64,000 bases of DNA from Blautia sp. Marseille-P3087. Its GTDB lineage: Bacteria; Bacillota; Clostridia; Lachnospirales; Lachnospiraceae. The stretch lies in assembly GCF_900120195.1 (NCBI RefSeq), contig NZ_LT635539.1, positions 1,934,649 through 1,998,648 on the forward strand, given 5' to 3'. The notes below the pieces were generated by a model. That model searched no databases. It had not been told where the DNA came from and saw only the letters and a list, made by a program, of their open reading frames with translations. Position numbers and translations under genes: made by a program. Positions 35,554-43,853 of the stretch are shown one piece after another; the stretch's first letter is position 1; each line of letters begins with the position of its first letter.

Positions 35554-38500
35554 TTACATTTTTGCAACACCAAGAACAACTGGCTCTTTGTTGATGTTCC
35601 ATTCTTTTACATAGCCATCGGTTGTGCCCAGAGTCATATCCTCTGCCAGTACTTCAGACATGATTTCCTCTTTGTGGTTCTTCATGAGCTCAAGAATCTT
35701 ATCATTATCTTTTGCATAGATATGGATCTTATCCATAACTTCAAATCCAGCTTCTTTTCTCATGGTCTGTACCTTGCTGACAATCTCGCGGACAAAGCCC
35801 TCTTCGATCAGCTCAGGTGTCAGATTTGTATCAAGAACTACGGAAATATCACCGTCTGCTTCTGTTACATAACCTTCTGTCTGTGCAGTCTCGATCAATA
35901 AGTCTTCCTCAGAAAGTTCTGCCTTGTTTCCATCAATATCCAGTGTCAGAAGACCTGTGGTTCTCAGCTCATTCATAGCTTCTGTTCCATTGATCTCTGA
36001 AAGTGCCTTACGGATACCATTCAGAAGTTTACCGTATTTTGGTCCTACTGTACGGAGCTGCGGCTTGAAGCTGTAAGAAATAAAGGATTCTACATCGCTG
36101 GCGAATTTTACTTCTTTAACATTCAGCTCATCTGCAATGATGTCTGTATAGAACTCACCCATTTCTTTGTCCGCTTTTACGTACATTGTACCGATCGGCT
36201 GACGGTTCTTGATATTTGCAGTATTTCTTGCTGCACGTCCAAGAACAACTATCTTGAGGAGTTCTTCCATGTCATCTTCCAGTTCTTTGTCGATCCACTC
36301 TTCTTTTACTTCCGGGAAGTCGCAGAGATGGATACTTTCGATTGCCTCTTTATCGATGCTTCTTACAAGGTTCTGGTAGATTTCTTCTGTCATAAACGGA
36401 ATCATCGGAGCTGCTGCTTTGGAAATTGTTACCAGTGCAGTATAAAGTGTCATGTAAGCATTGATCTTATCCTGCTCCATGCCTTTTGCCCAGAAACGTT
36501 CACGGCTTCTTCTTACATACCAGTTACTCATCTCATCTACAAATTCCTGCAGAGCTCTTGCACTTTCCGGAATCTTGTAGTTTGCAAGGCAGTCATCGAC
36601 AGTCTTCACTACGGAGTTGAGCTTGCTTAAAAGCCATTTATCCATAACCGGAAGATTGTCATAATCTAAAGTATATTTTGTTGCGTCAAAATTGTCAATG
36701 TTTGCGTACAGTACAAAGAATGCATAAGTATTCCACAGAGTACCCATGAACTTACGCTGTCCTTCCTGAACAGCCTTGCCATGGAAACGGTTCGGCAGCC
36801 ACGGAGCACTGTTGATATAGAAATACCAGCGGATTGCATCTGCACCGTATTTCTCAAGTGCATCAAACGGATCGACGGCATTTCCCTTGGATTTACTCAT
36901 CTTCTGACCATTCTCATCCTGTACGTGTCCGAGAACGATAACGTTCTTGTATGGAGCCTGATTAAACAGGATCGTAGACTCGGCAAGCAGAGAATAGAAC
37001 CATCCTCTTGTCTGGTCAACAGCTTCGGAAATGAAATCTGCCGGGAACTGTTTTTCAAAGAGTTCTTTGTTTTCAAATGGATAATGATGCTGTGCAAAAG
37101 GCATTGCTCCTGAATCAAACCAGCAGTCAATTACCTCCGGTACACGGTGCATGGTTCCACCACATTCCGGGCATTTCAGTGTGATCTCATCGATATATGG
37201 ACGGTGAAGCTCTACTGTTTTGGCTTTTTCGTCACCGCTCATCTCGAAGAGTTCCTGGCGGCTTCCGATAGAATGCATATGTCCGCATTCACACTGCCAG
37301 ATGTTCAGTGGTGTTCCCCAGTAACGGTTTCTGGAAATACCCCAGTCCTGAACGTTTTCCAGCCAGTCGCCGAAACGTCCCTTACCGATGCTCTCCGGAA
37401 TCCAGTTGATGGTGTTATTGTTGCGGATCAGGTCATCTTTGACTGCAGTCATCTTAATGAACCAGGATTCACGTGCATAGTAGATCAGTGGTGTATCACA
37501 TCTCCAGCAATGCGGATAGTCATGCTCAAATTTCGGTGCATCAAAGAGTTTTCCTTCTTTGTCAAGATCCTGAAGTACAAGCGGATCAGCTTTCTTTACA
37601 AAGATTCCTGCATATGGAGTCTCTGCTGTCATATCACCTTTACCGTCTACAAACTGTACAAACGGAAGATCATAGTTACGTCCGATACGGCTGTCGTCTT
37701 CACCGAATGCCGGTGCGATATGAACGATACCGGTACCATCACTCATAGTTACATAGTTATCTGCTGTAACGAAGTGAGCTTTCTTTTTCTGTTTTGCTGC
37801 TGCCTCTCCTGCACATGCAAAAAGCGGCTCATATTCTTTGTATTCCAGATCTTTACCAATATATTTCTCAAGTACTTCGTATGCCGGTGTTTCTTCGGAC
37901 CCAAGTTTGCCGAGAACTTTATCAAGTAAAGCTTCTGCCATGTAATAAGTATAACCGTCTGCTGCTTTTACTTTGCAGTAAGTCTCATCCGGATTTACGC
38001 AAAGTGCAACATTGGACGGAAGTGTCCATGGTGTTGTTGTCCATGCAAGGAAGTATGCATCTTCACCGACAACTTTGAAACGAACGATTGCTGAACGTTC
38101 TTTGACTGTTTTGTAGCCCTGAGAAACTTCCTGCGCGGAAAGTGGTGTACCACAACGCGGACAGTAAGGAACGATTTTAAATCCTTTGTACAGGAGTTTC
38201 TTGTTCCAGATTTCTTTCAGTGCCCACCACTCTGACTCGATATAGTCATCATGATAGGTAACGTATGGATTTTCCATATCAGCCCAGAAACCAACGGTTG
38301 AAGAAAAGTCTTCCCACATTCCTTTGTATTTCCAGACACTTTCTTTACACTGCTGAATGAATGGCTCCATACCATATTCCTCGATCTGCTCTTTGCCATC
38401 CAGACCAAGTTTCTTCTCTACTTCCAGCTCAACCGGAAGTCCGTGGGTATCCCATCCTGCTTTACGAGGTACCATGTAGCCTTTCATTGTACGGTATCTC

Positions 38501-38706
38501 GGAATCATATCTTTGATAACACGGGTCAGTACATGACCGATGTGTGGTTTGCCGTTTGCGGTCGGCGGTCCGTCATAGAACATATAAGTAGGATCATCTT
38601 TACGGTCTTCCATACTTTTTTCGAAAATATGGTTTTCTTTCCAGAATTTTTCTACTTGTTTTTCGCGGTCTACAAAATTCAGGTTCGTATCTACCTTCTG
38701 GTACAC
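35554..38706 (-). CDS. ileS: Isoleucyl-tRNA synthetase
   Basis: Charges tRNA-Ile. The 1050-residue class I synthetase has the HIGH motif in PTANGKPHIGHVLT, GWDTHGLPVE, the CP1 editing domain (WTTTPWTLPSNVA), zinc-type cysteine pairs (CPRCG, CPECG), KMSKS in GQKMSKSKGNAVDP, and the anticodon-binding C-terminal region. Length above 1000 and the HIGH context fit the eukaryote-like type 2 enzymes rather than the ~920-residue type 1 of Bacillus; type 2 enzymes are known for low mupirocin sensitivity. A T-box leader and strong promoter lie upstream. Confidence 0.98.
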   Translation of the reverse strand: MYQKVDTNLNFVDREKQVEKFWKENHIFEKSMEDRKDDPTYMFYDGPPTANGKPHIGHVLTRVIKDMIPRYRTMKGYMVPRKAGWDTHGLPVELEVEKKLGLDGKEQIEEYGMEPFIQQCKESVWKYKGMWEDFSSTVGFWADMENPYVTYHDDYIESEWWALKEIWNKKLLYKGFKIVPYCPRCGTPLSAQEVSQGYKTVKERSAIVRFKVVGEDAYFLAWTTTPWTLPSNVALCVNPDETYCKVKAADGYTYYMAEALLDKVLGKLGSEETPAYEVLEKYIGKDLEYKEYEPLFACAGEAAAKQKKKAHFVTADNYVTMSDGTGIVHIAPAFGEDDSRIGRNYDLPFVQFVDGKGDMTAETPYAGIFVKKADPLVLQDLDKEGKLFDAPKFEHDYPHCWRCDTPLIYYARESWFIKMTAVKDDLIRNNNTINWIPESIGKGRFGDWLENVQDWGISRNRYWGTPLNIWQCECGHMHSIGSRQELFEMSGDEKAKTVELHRPYIDEITLKCPECGGTMHRVPEVIDCWFDSGAMPFAQHHYPFENKELFEKQFPADFISEAVDQTRGWFYSLLAESTILFNQAPYKNVIVLGHVQDENGQKMSKSKGNAVDPFDALEKYGADAIRWYFYINSAPWLPNRFHGKAVQEGQRKFMGTLWNTYAFFVLYANIDNFDATKYTLDYDNLPVMDKWLLSKLNSVVKTVDDCLANYKIPESARALQEFVDEMSNWYVRRSRERFWAKGMEQDKINAYMTLYTALVTISKAAAPMIPFMTEEIYQNLVRSIDKEAIESIHLCDFPEVKEEWIDKELEDDMEELLKIVVLGRAARNTANIKNRQPIGTMYVKADKEMGEFYTDIIADELNVKEVKFASDVESFISYSFKPQLRTVGPKYGKLLNGIRKALSEINGTEAMNELRTTGLLTLDIDGNKAELSEEDLLIETAQTEGYVTEADGDISVVLDTNLTPELIEEGFVREIVSKVQTMRKEAGFEVMDKIHIYAKDNDKILELMKNHKEEIMSEVLAEDMTLGTTDGYVKEWNINKEPVVLGVAKM

Positions 38707-38770
38707 AACAAATTCCTCCTTTTATTGTAAGAAAATAATCAAAACGGACAAGTCCATTTCCCAGTAAAAT

Positions 38771-39037
38771 AAAAAAACTTCCGTCCTGTAAAAGGACGAA
38801 AGCAATTTCCACATTCGCACCACCTGTTACATTGTACGGGCCGGTAGTAATAAACGCCAATACATGTTCCCTTTAACGGCGGAAAACCGTCTCTCCTTAC
38901 TGAGAATTTCAGGAAAGAAACTCCGGAGTGATCTTCGATAAAAATTACTGGCGCCGGGCTTCCACCTGTCCCCGGCTCTCTGATGTGTTCATTTTTATTT
39001 ACTGTCTCCATCATGGTTTTTACTTATTTATACGTGC
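38771..39037 (-). promoter_or_regulatory. T-box riboswitch of ileS (tRNA-Ile)
   Basis: The minus-strand leader has stem I with the typical start AGAGAGCCGGGG and GGTGGAAGCCC, and a specifier ATC (Ile) at 38932-38930 before ACTCCGGAG. The T-box sequence AGGTGGTGCGA lies near 38825-38815, a little different from the usual AGGGTGGTACCGCG. The terminator TTTCGTCC-TTTTAC-AGGACGGAAG with T7 ends at 38771. Uncharged tRNA-Ile is expected to allow readthrough to ileS. Confidence 0.9.
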
Positions 39038-39043
39038 TGTTTT

Positions 39044-39073
39044 ATTATACGGTGTTAATTTTCGATATGTCAA
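39044..39073 (-). promoter_or_regulatory. Promoter of the T-box/ileS transcript
   Basis: TTGACA (39073-39068) and TATAAT (39049-39044) on the minus strand, both perfect, are 18 bases apart. Confidence 0.85.
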
Positions 39074-39173
39074 GGTCTTTTTGCGATATTTACGGGGTTT
39101 TATCAGGGTTTTGCGGTGATTTTACATGGATTTGACCCTTGTATGAGAAAAACGATTACAGTATAATTGGAAA

Positions 39174-39336
39174 GAATGATATACTATAAGAAATACTTTG
39201 AGAAAACTGCATTCTTTATCAGAGCACATCAACTCAGATGCAGGCTTTGTCGCCTGTAAGTACTAAGACCTATTCTTCCTGTTAAAACCACTCATAAAAA
39301 GCCCAAACTCGCTTCGCTCAAACAGTGTGCTTTTTA
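39174..39336 (+). ncRNA. Candidate small RNA upstream of the carboxypeptidase gene
   Basis: The promoter TTGTAT (39139-39144), 17 bases, TATAAT (39162-39167) is followed by about 160 bases without a credible reading frame. They contain the hairpins CATC-AACTCA-GATG and CAGGC-TTTGTC-GCCTG and end in a terminator-like AAAAAGC...GCTTTTTATT (39296-39336). No known RNA family is recognised. Confidence 0.4.
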
Positions 39337-39442
39337 TTCGTAACACAGTCAGAATATGCCTAAGAACTTACAAGGCTCCTGCAGAGCGCTTCTGATTCGA
39401 TGTGCTCTATAAAAAATCCCAGTTCTTCTCCCCTCCCGGACC

Positions 39443-39489
39443 GCGGGGCGGCGAACGCTACAAACGGACCGACAGCCTCCCCGCCCCGC
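39443..39489. repeat. GC-rich inverted repeat
   Basis: GCGGGGCGG (39443-39451) and CCGCCCCGC (39481-39489) are perfect 9-bp inverted arms. The surrounding 70 bases are far richer in GC than the rest of the window and lie in a gene-free stretch. Confidence 0.6.
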
Positions 39490-39500
39490 TAGCCAGGACT

Positions 39501-39812
39501 TTAATATTAACAATATGGTGCAGAGAGTCGCAGATATGCTTGAGCTGGCTATCAGACATGTTTGAAATATCCGGTTCTGTATCGCTTGAGAGAATTTGTA
39601 GAAGTACCCAAGGTACAAATCTTTGCGTTGTATGAAAAAAGGCACTGTCTGAGCGTAGCGAGTTTGACTTTTTTTCATACGCTCTTAGCAAAGGCATGTA
39701 CCTCTGGTACTTCTGAATTCTCGAACCTGATACAGAATCCGGATATTTCATGGCATGTAAAGATAGCTCCCTCAACACTATCTTTTCCTCTGCTCCAACA
39801 TTTTAATATCAG
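39501..39812. repeat. About 310-bp imperfect palindrome
   Basis: The left arm (39501-39641) and right arm (39668-39812) are inverted copies, roughly 70 percent alike over 140 bases. The shared landmarks, in order, are ATATTAA, GCAGAG, GGCTATC/AGCTATC, GAAATATCCGG, TTCTGTATC, GAAGTACC, AGGTACA, CTTTGC and GTATGAAAAAA. A 26-base centre (CACTGTCTGAGCGTAGCGAG and flanks) forms the loop. Neither arm has a sustained coding frame. The right arm ends 12 bases before the carboxypeptidase ATG. Confidence 0.75.
39630..39680 (+). terminator. Terminator-like apex of the palindrome
   Basis: GTATGAAAAAAG and CTTTTTTTCATAC close a loop with CACTGTCTGAGCGTAGCGAG. Nearly the same loop, inverted, is in the hairpin at 39296-39336. 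Confidence 0.5.
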
Positions 39813-39824
39813 AAAGGTACACAT

Positions 39825-41063
39825 ATGAATATAAAAAGAATACTCCGGCGTCTTCTGACCGCTACTCTCTGTTCTGCCGTATTTATCGTGCAGGAAGTCC
39901 CGGTCTTCGCCACAGACAGCTACGGTGCGCCTCTGGTCACAGCCACACCGACGCCCAACCCGCACACCGCCTATTACACTCAACCCGCCGATACAGATTC
40001 CATCGAAGGCTGGGTAAAAGCGCCTCAGATCGAAGGAGAATCTGCAATCCTTGTCGACATGCTCTCCGGTACCGTCCTTTACTCCAAAAACGCTGATAAA
40101 GCACAGTATCCGGCAAGCATCACAAAGATCATGACCGGTCTCCTCGGCTGTGAAAATCTGGATCCGTCTGCAAAATTTACCATGACTGAATCCGCTGCCC
40201 GCAGTATTACCGAATCCAACAGTTCCAGCATCTACGCAGATACCGGCGAAGAATTTACAATTGAGCAGGCACTGATGGCGGTCATGCTCCAGTCCGCCAA
40301 TGAAATGACACTGGCAATCGCAGAACTCACTTCCGGCTCCACCAAAAAATTTGTCGAACAGATGAATCTGAAAGCCCGTCAGCTCGGCTGCACCAACACA
40401 CATTTTAACAACCCAAACGGTCTGCCGGATGAGACACATTACACCACAGCTTCCGACATGGCAAAGATTGCCCGTGCCGCATGGTTCAACTTCACCTTCC
40501 GCAAATTTGTAACAACCGGATACTACGAAATCCCACCGACAAACAAATTCGCAGAAACACGTTATCTCCTGAATCATCACAAAATGATGAGCGGACAGAC
40601 TTATGCGTATGATGGGGTCCTCGGCGGCAAAACAGGCTACACAGAAGCTGCCGGCAATACCCTTGTCACCTATGCAAAAAATGATAACACCTACCTCGTA
40701 GCTGTTGTCATGCAGTCTGTAAATGGTGCCTATTCCGACACAAAAGCATTACTGGATTACGGATTCAACAATTTTTCCAGATCAAAACTAACCGACCTGA
40801 GAAAAGAAATTTCCCGATCCTGTCTGCCTGCGGAAAAATATATCCTCAAAGATTACAAAAACTTTACTTTGTTCCGTATGCGGCGGAACGGCTACGTCTC
40901 ACTGCCAAAAGGTACCGACGTAAACCAGCTTTCAAAATCGTATTCCATGACAAAAAATCTGGCAGGTCTTCCCCTTCTGACCATCACATACAGTTATAAC
41001 GGCCATGAGGTTGGAACTGCCAGATATTACCAGACACGGCTCCTCTCAGACGAACTTCTCTGA
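39825..41063 (+). CDS. dacA: D-alanyl-D-alanine carboxypeptidase (PBP5-type)
   Basis: Trims the terminal D-Ala from peptidoglycan side chains outside the cell. The 412-residue protein has a signal peptide (cut probably after PVFA), a Pro/Thr linker, and all three active-site motifs of S11 peptidases: SITK (Ser98-Lys101), SAN (157-159) and KTG (269-271). The C-terminal domain after residue 300 is divergent and the usual amphipathic anchor is not obvious. AAAGG lies 7 bases before the ATG. Which dac paralogue it is cannot be decided. The last 18 bases overlap the exonuclease gene on the other strand. Confidence 0.92.
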   Translation: MNIKRILRRLLTATLCSAVFIVQEVPVFATDSYGAPLVTATPTPNPHTAYYTQPADTDSIEGWVKAPQIEGESAILVDMLSGTVLYSKNADKAQYPASITKIMTGLLGCENLDPSAKFTMTESAARSITESNSSSIYADTGEEFTIEQALMAVMLQSANEMTLAIAELTSGSTKKFVEQMNLKARQLGCTNTHFNNPNGLPDETHYTTASDMAKIARAAWFNFTFRKFVTTGYYEIPPTNKFAETRYLLNHHKMMSGQTYAYDGVLGGKTGYTEAAGNTLVTYAKNDNTYLVAVVMQSVNGAYSDTKALLDYGFNNFSRSKLTDLRKEISRSCLPAEKYILKDYKNFTLFRMRRNGYVSLPKGTDVNQLSKSYSMTKNLAGLPLLTITYSYNGHEVGTARYYQTRLLSDELL

Positions 41064-42005
41064 CTGCCGTTTAGTCTGTCTTTTCTTGCGGAGGGAATCC
41101 CGTTTTTCACGGATTTCTTCCGCTTTTTCTTCATCAATTCTCTTTAATGTCTTGATCGCATAAAATGCATCTTCATCTGTATGGCGGATTCGCACTTTTC
41201 CTTTGATATAGCCATGTTTCTGACAAAAAGATACACTTTCATATGCCCTTGAATTATTCATAAACCAGCGGATCTTACGCTTCGCCGGCATATGGCAGAC
41301 CGGACATTTTGTGCTTGCCACTTCCCGATCCTTTATAACTTTCTCTTTCTCAGCAAATTCACGTGATACATACTCATCATAATTCGGATATGATAAATAG
41401 ATTTCTTCTTTTCTGGTCTTCGGATTCTGGTATACATCAATTGATGGATTTGCAAGCACCGCCGGCATATCCAGACGCTTAAATATCTCACCGGTATATT
41501 TCGCATCTGTCAGTGCCCGGTGGAACTCCTGCGCTTTCGGAAGATGCATCTTGTCGATTGCATACTCCAGACTCCGCCTGCATGGATCTTCATTATAACA
41601 GATACCATAAATTTTCTGTGCATCGTAATATGTGACCGGACCTTTGATTTTCGAAAGCATCCCATAGTACTTCATATTACGCTGCAGTTCCATCACATCC
41701 TGATTGCCCCACGTACAAAATACCCATTCCTCTCCGCACCAGTCCAGAAACTCATCTGCTGCCTGCGGAAAAGACACACCATCTGCAAGATCCTTATAAT
41801 CCACATGGATTACTTCGTGTATGCTGTCATGAATCCAGTTATATACCTGAGGTTTCACAAGTCTCTGAAAAACATCCACCACTTCTCTCTGCTCATTCAT
41901 CTTGACCGCACCGATCTCAATGATCTCAAAAGGCAGACGACTGTTGGAATATTTTTTGCCGCCGGGACTCTGATTCCACTCAAGATCAAAAACAATATAG
42001 TTCAT
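41046..42005 (-). CDS. DEDDh 3'-5' exonuclease family protein
   Basis: The 319-residue protein begins MNYIVFDLEWNQ, giving the first DxE of an RNase T/DnaQ fold. A middle Asp lies in TWGNQDVMEL, and HRALTDAKYT supplies the final His and Asp. A Cys pair (STKCPVCHMPAKR) with FCQKHGY suggests a small zinc-binding part after the nuclease domain, and the tail is very basic. GAAGGAAC lies 6 bases before the ATG; a frame extension to 42032 is unsupported. Such proteins trim RNA or single-stranded DNA; the substrate is unknown. Confidence 0.88.
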   Translation of the reverse strand: MNYIVFDLEWNQSPGGKKYSNSRLPFEIIEIGAVKMNEQREVVDVFQRLVKPQVYNWIHDSIHEVIHVDYKDLADGVSFPQAADEFLDWCGEEWVFCTWGNQDVMELQRNMKYYGMLSKIKGPVTYYDAQKIYGICYNEDPCRRSLEYAIDKMHLPKAQEFHRALTDAKYTGEIFKRLDMPAVLANPSIDVYQNPKTRKEEIYLSYPNYDEYVSREFAEKEKVIKDREVASTKCPVCHMPAKRKIRWFMNNSRAYESVSFCQKHGYIKGKVRIRHTDEDAFYAIKTLKRIDEEKAEEIREKRDSLRKKRQTKRQSEKFV

Positions 42006-42115
42006 ACAGTAGTTCCTTCTTTTTATTTGCAATACAATTCAACTCATTTTTTCTCTGTTGTCTAGTATAACAGACAGATTCGTTTCTTTCAACAAAACAG
42101 CACACACCTGCGGAC

Positions 42116-42157
42116 AGAAAAAGACCGATACCATTTCCCGGTACCGGTCTTTTCTGC
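42116..42157 (-). terminator. Rho-independent terminator of htrA
   Basis: On the minus strand AGAAAAGACCGGTACC and GGTATCGGTCTTTTTCT form the stem around GGGAAAT, with the T-run in the 3' arm. Confidence 0.85.
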
Positions 42158-42203
42158 TTATAAAATTTATTTTACGGAGATCTGAAATCCCGCAATCAAC
42201 TGA

Positions 42204-43712
42204 TTAATTGAGAAATCCAAAGAACTGTTCATATGTAGCTCCGTCTGGTTCCTGATTCTCAAAATCCTCAAGAAGACTGTCTGTACTCTGGTCTTCATCA
42301 TCGCCCTGATCCTGGCTGTCCTGTGAATCAGATTCATCTTTTGAATCATCCTTTGAATCTTTGTCGGAATCTGTATCTTTATTTTCGCCAAGTGTTACGG
42401 TTACAGTTTTTTCTTTATATTCCCCGCCATCCGCAACTTCAAGAGTTACTTCAACTTCTTCACCTGGCTCATAATACTCAAGGCGGCTTACCAGTTCATC
42501 AGTACTGCGGATTCTCTTGCCATCGAATTTTGTTATGATGGATTTTTCTTTGATACCTGCATCCTCAGCTGCGCCACCTTCTGTTACTTCAGAAACAAGC
42601 ACACCTTCCGGTATTCCGTAATACTGAGAAGCCTCATCACTTACTGTCATACCTGTGATTCCAAGTACACCGTGATTGTCAACTTTGTCTCGTGGAGTCT
42701 CATTCATCAGGTCTTCAAGAGTATCTGTAACATCGGAGATTGCAATTGCATAACCCATACCTTCAACTTCTGTAGAAGCAAGTTTTGCTGAGTTAATACC
42801 GACAACTTCACCATCCATGTTCAGAAGTGCACCACCACTGTTACCAGGGTTAATTGCCGCATCTGTCTGAATCAGGTTTGTTGCATCAGAATCTTCATCC
42901 TCTTCTACGCCCTCTTCATTGAGTTTACGGTTCTTTGCACTGACAATACCGGTTGTTACAGACTGTCCGTAACCAAGTGCGTTACCGATTGCAACGACCT
43001 GCTCACCAACTTTCAGATCATCAGAGCTTCCGATCGTAGCTACTGCAATCTGATCCATCGTATCATCAGAAATATCTGAAAGAGCTACAGAAACAACTGC
43101 AAGGTCTTTGTCCTCATCATAACCATTTACGGTTGCTTCATAAGTCTCACCATCAATACATGTAACAGATACGGTATCTGCTCCACTTACAACATGATAA
43201 TTGGTTGCGATCAGAAGGTTGTCATCGTTCTTTCCTACGATGATACCGGATCCACTTCCCTCAACTTCCTGCTGAGTAGTGAATCCCTGGCTGCCGCCAA
43301 ATCCGTAAGCGCCAAGGTAACTCTGTACATCCTGAACAGATTTTGTTGTGATTGCTACAACGGATTTCATTCCTTCTGCAACGATATCAGAAACATCAAG
43401 GCTTCCTTTTGTCTTTGATTCGGAATCATCTTTGCTTTCTTTATCATCTGATTTCTTATCAGCACTCTTCTTCTTTGATTTTGTCTGAAGAAGTGTGGTA
43501 TTGTCTTTATTGGATGCAGCTTCTACTGTACTGCTGTTCCATCCGGTAATTGTATTGATTCCTTCAAAGGAGCCTGCTGCAAGACCACCGGCAAGTACTG
43601 CACAAAGAGCAATGCCTGCTGCCTTTTTCACTTTTTTTCTCATTCTTTCTTTTGGATCGTTATCATTATTCATATTGTTGTTCATCATTGCGTTGTTATT
43701 TTTATCGCTCAT
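42204..43712 (-). CDS. htrA: HtrA-type membrane-anchored serine protease
   Basis: Degrades or refolds damaged exported proteins. The 502-residue protein has an Asn-rich cytoplasmic start, one membrane helix (residues 30-50) and a charged Lys/Asp/Ser linker. The trypsin-like domain has an intact triad, His173 (TNYHVV), Asp203 (DKDLAVV) and Ser292 (PGNSGGAL). One PDZ domain (about 355-450) and a Ser/Asp-rich tail follow. The protease loop between 262 and 276 is acidic. AAGGAGGGG lies 6 bases before the ATG at 43712. The likely promoter contains TATACTCTTA (43809-43800), also present before the lipoprotein gene at 485-2014. Confidence 0.95.
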   Translation of the reverse strand: MSDKNNNAMMNNNMNNDNDPKERMRKKVKKAAGIALCAVLAGGLAAGSFEGINTITGWNSSTVEAASNKDNTTLLQTKSKKKSADKKSDDKESKDDSESKTKGSLDVSDIVAEGMKSVVAITTKSVQDVQSYLGAYGFGGSQGFTTQQEVEGSGSGIIVGKNDDNLLIATNYHVVSGADTVSVTCIDGETYEATVNGYDEDKDLAVVSVALSDISDDTMDQIAVATIGSSDDLKVGEQVVAIGNALGYGQSVTTGIVSAKNRKLNEEGVEEDEDSDATNLIQTDAAINPGNSGGALLNMDGEVVGINSAKLASTEVEGMGYAIAISDVTDTLEDLMNETPRDKVDNHGVLGITGMTVSDEASQYYGIPEGVLVSEVTEGGAAEDAGIKEKSIITKFDGKRIRSTDELVSRLEYYEPGEEVEVTLEVADGGEYKEKTVTVTLGENKDTDSDKDSKDDSKDESDSQDSQDQGDDEDQSTDSLLEDFENQEPDGATYEQFFGFLN

Positions 43713-43853
43713 CAAAATCCCCTCCTTAGGATCATTACGTTTCACTTTATAAAATCTTCCAGTGAATCGCTATCTCTGTTTCTTTTTTCCTTTTATGTCT
43801 AAGAGTATAAAGAGGATTTGTGTTTACTTTGTGGGAAAATTGTGATGAAATTG

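Noticed and set aside
38600-39014. Short minus-strand frames in the ileS leader
   Set aside because: They lie in the T-box RNA, whose sequence is explained by stem I, the T-box core and the terminator.
39139-39336. Identification of the candidate small RNA as 6S, SRP, tmRNA or a c-di-GMP riboswitch
   Set aside because: None of the signature sequences of these families is present.
39349-39828. Several 65-110-codon frames on both strands in the gene-free region
   Set aside because: The two arms of the palindrome would encode unrelated frames, with stops in matching places; no ribosome sites or family resemblance.
39675-40580. 301-codon minus-strand frame over the carboxypeptidase gene
   Set aside because: Antisense to intact SxxK/SxN/KTG coding sequence; its start of transcription and ribosome site are absent.
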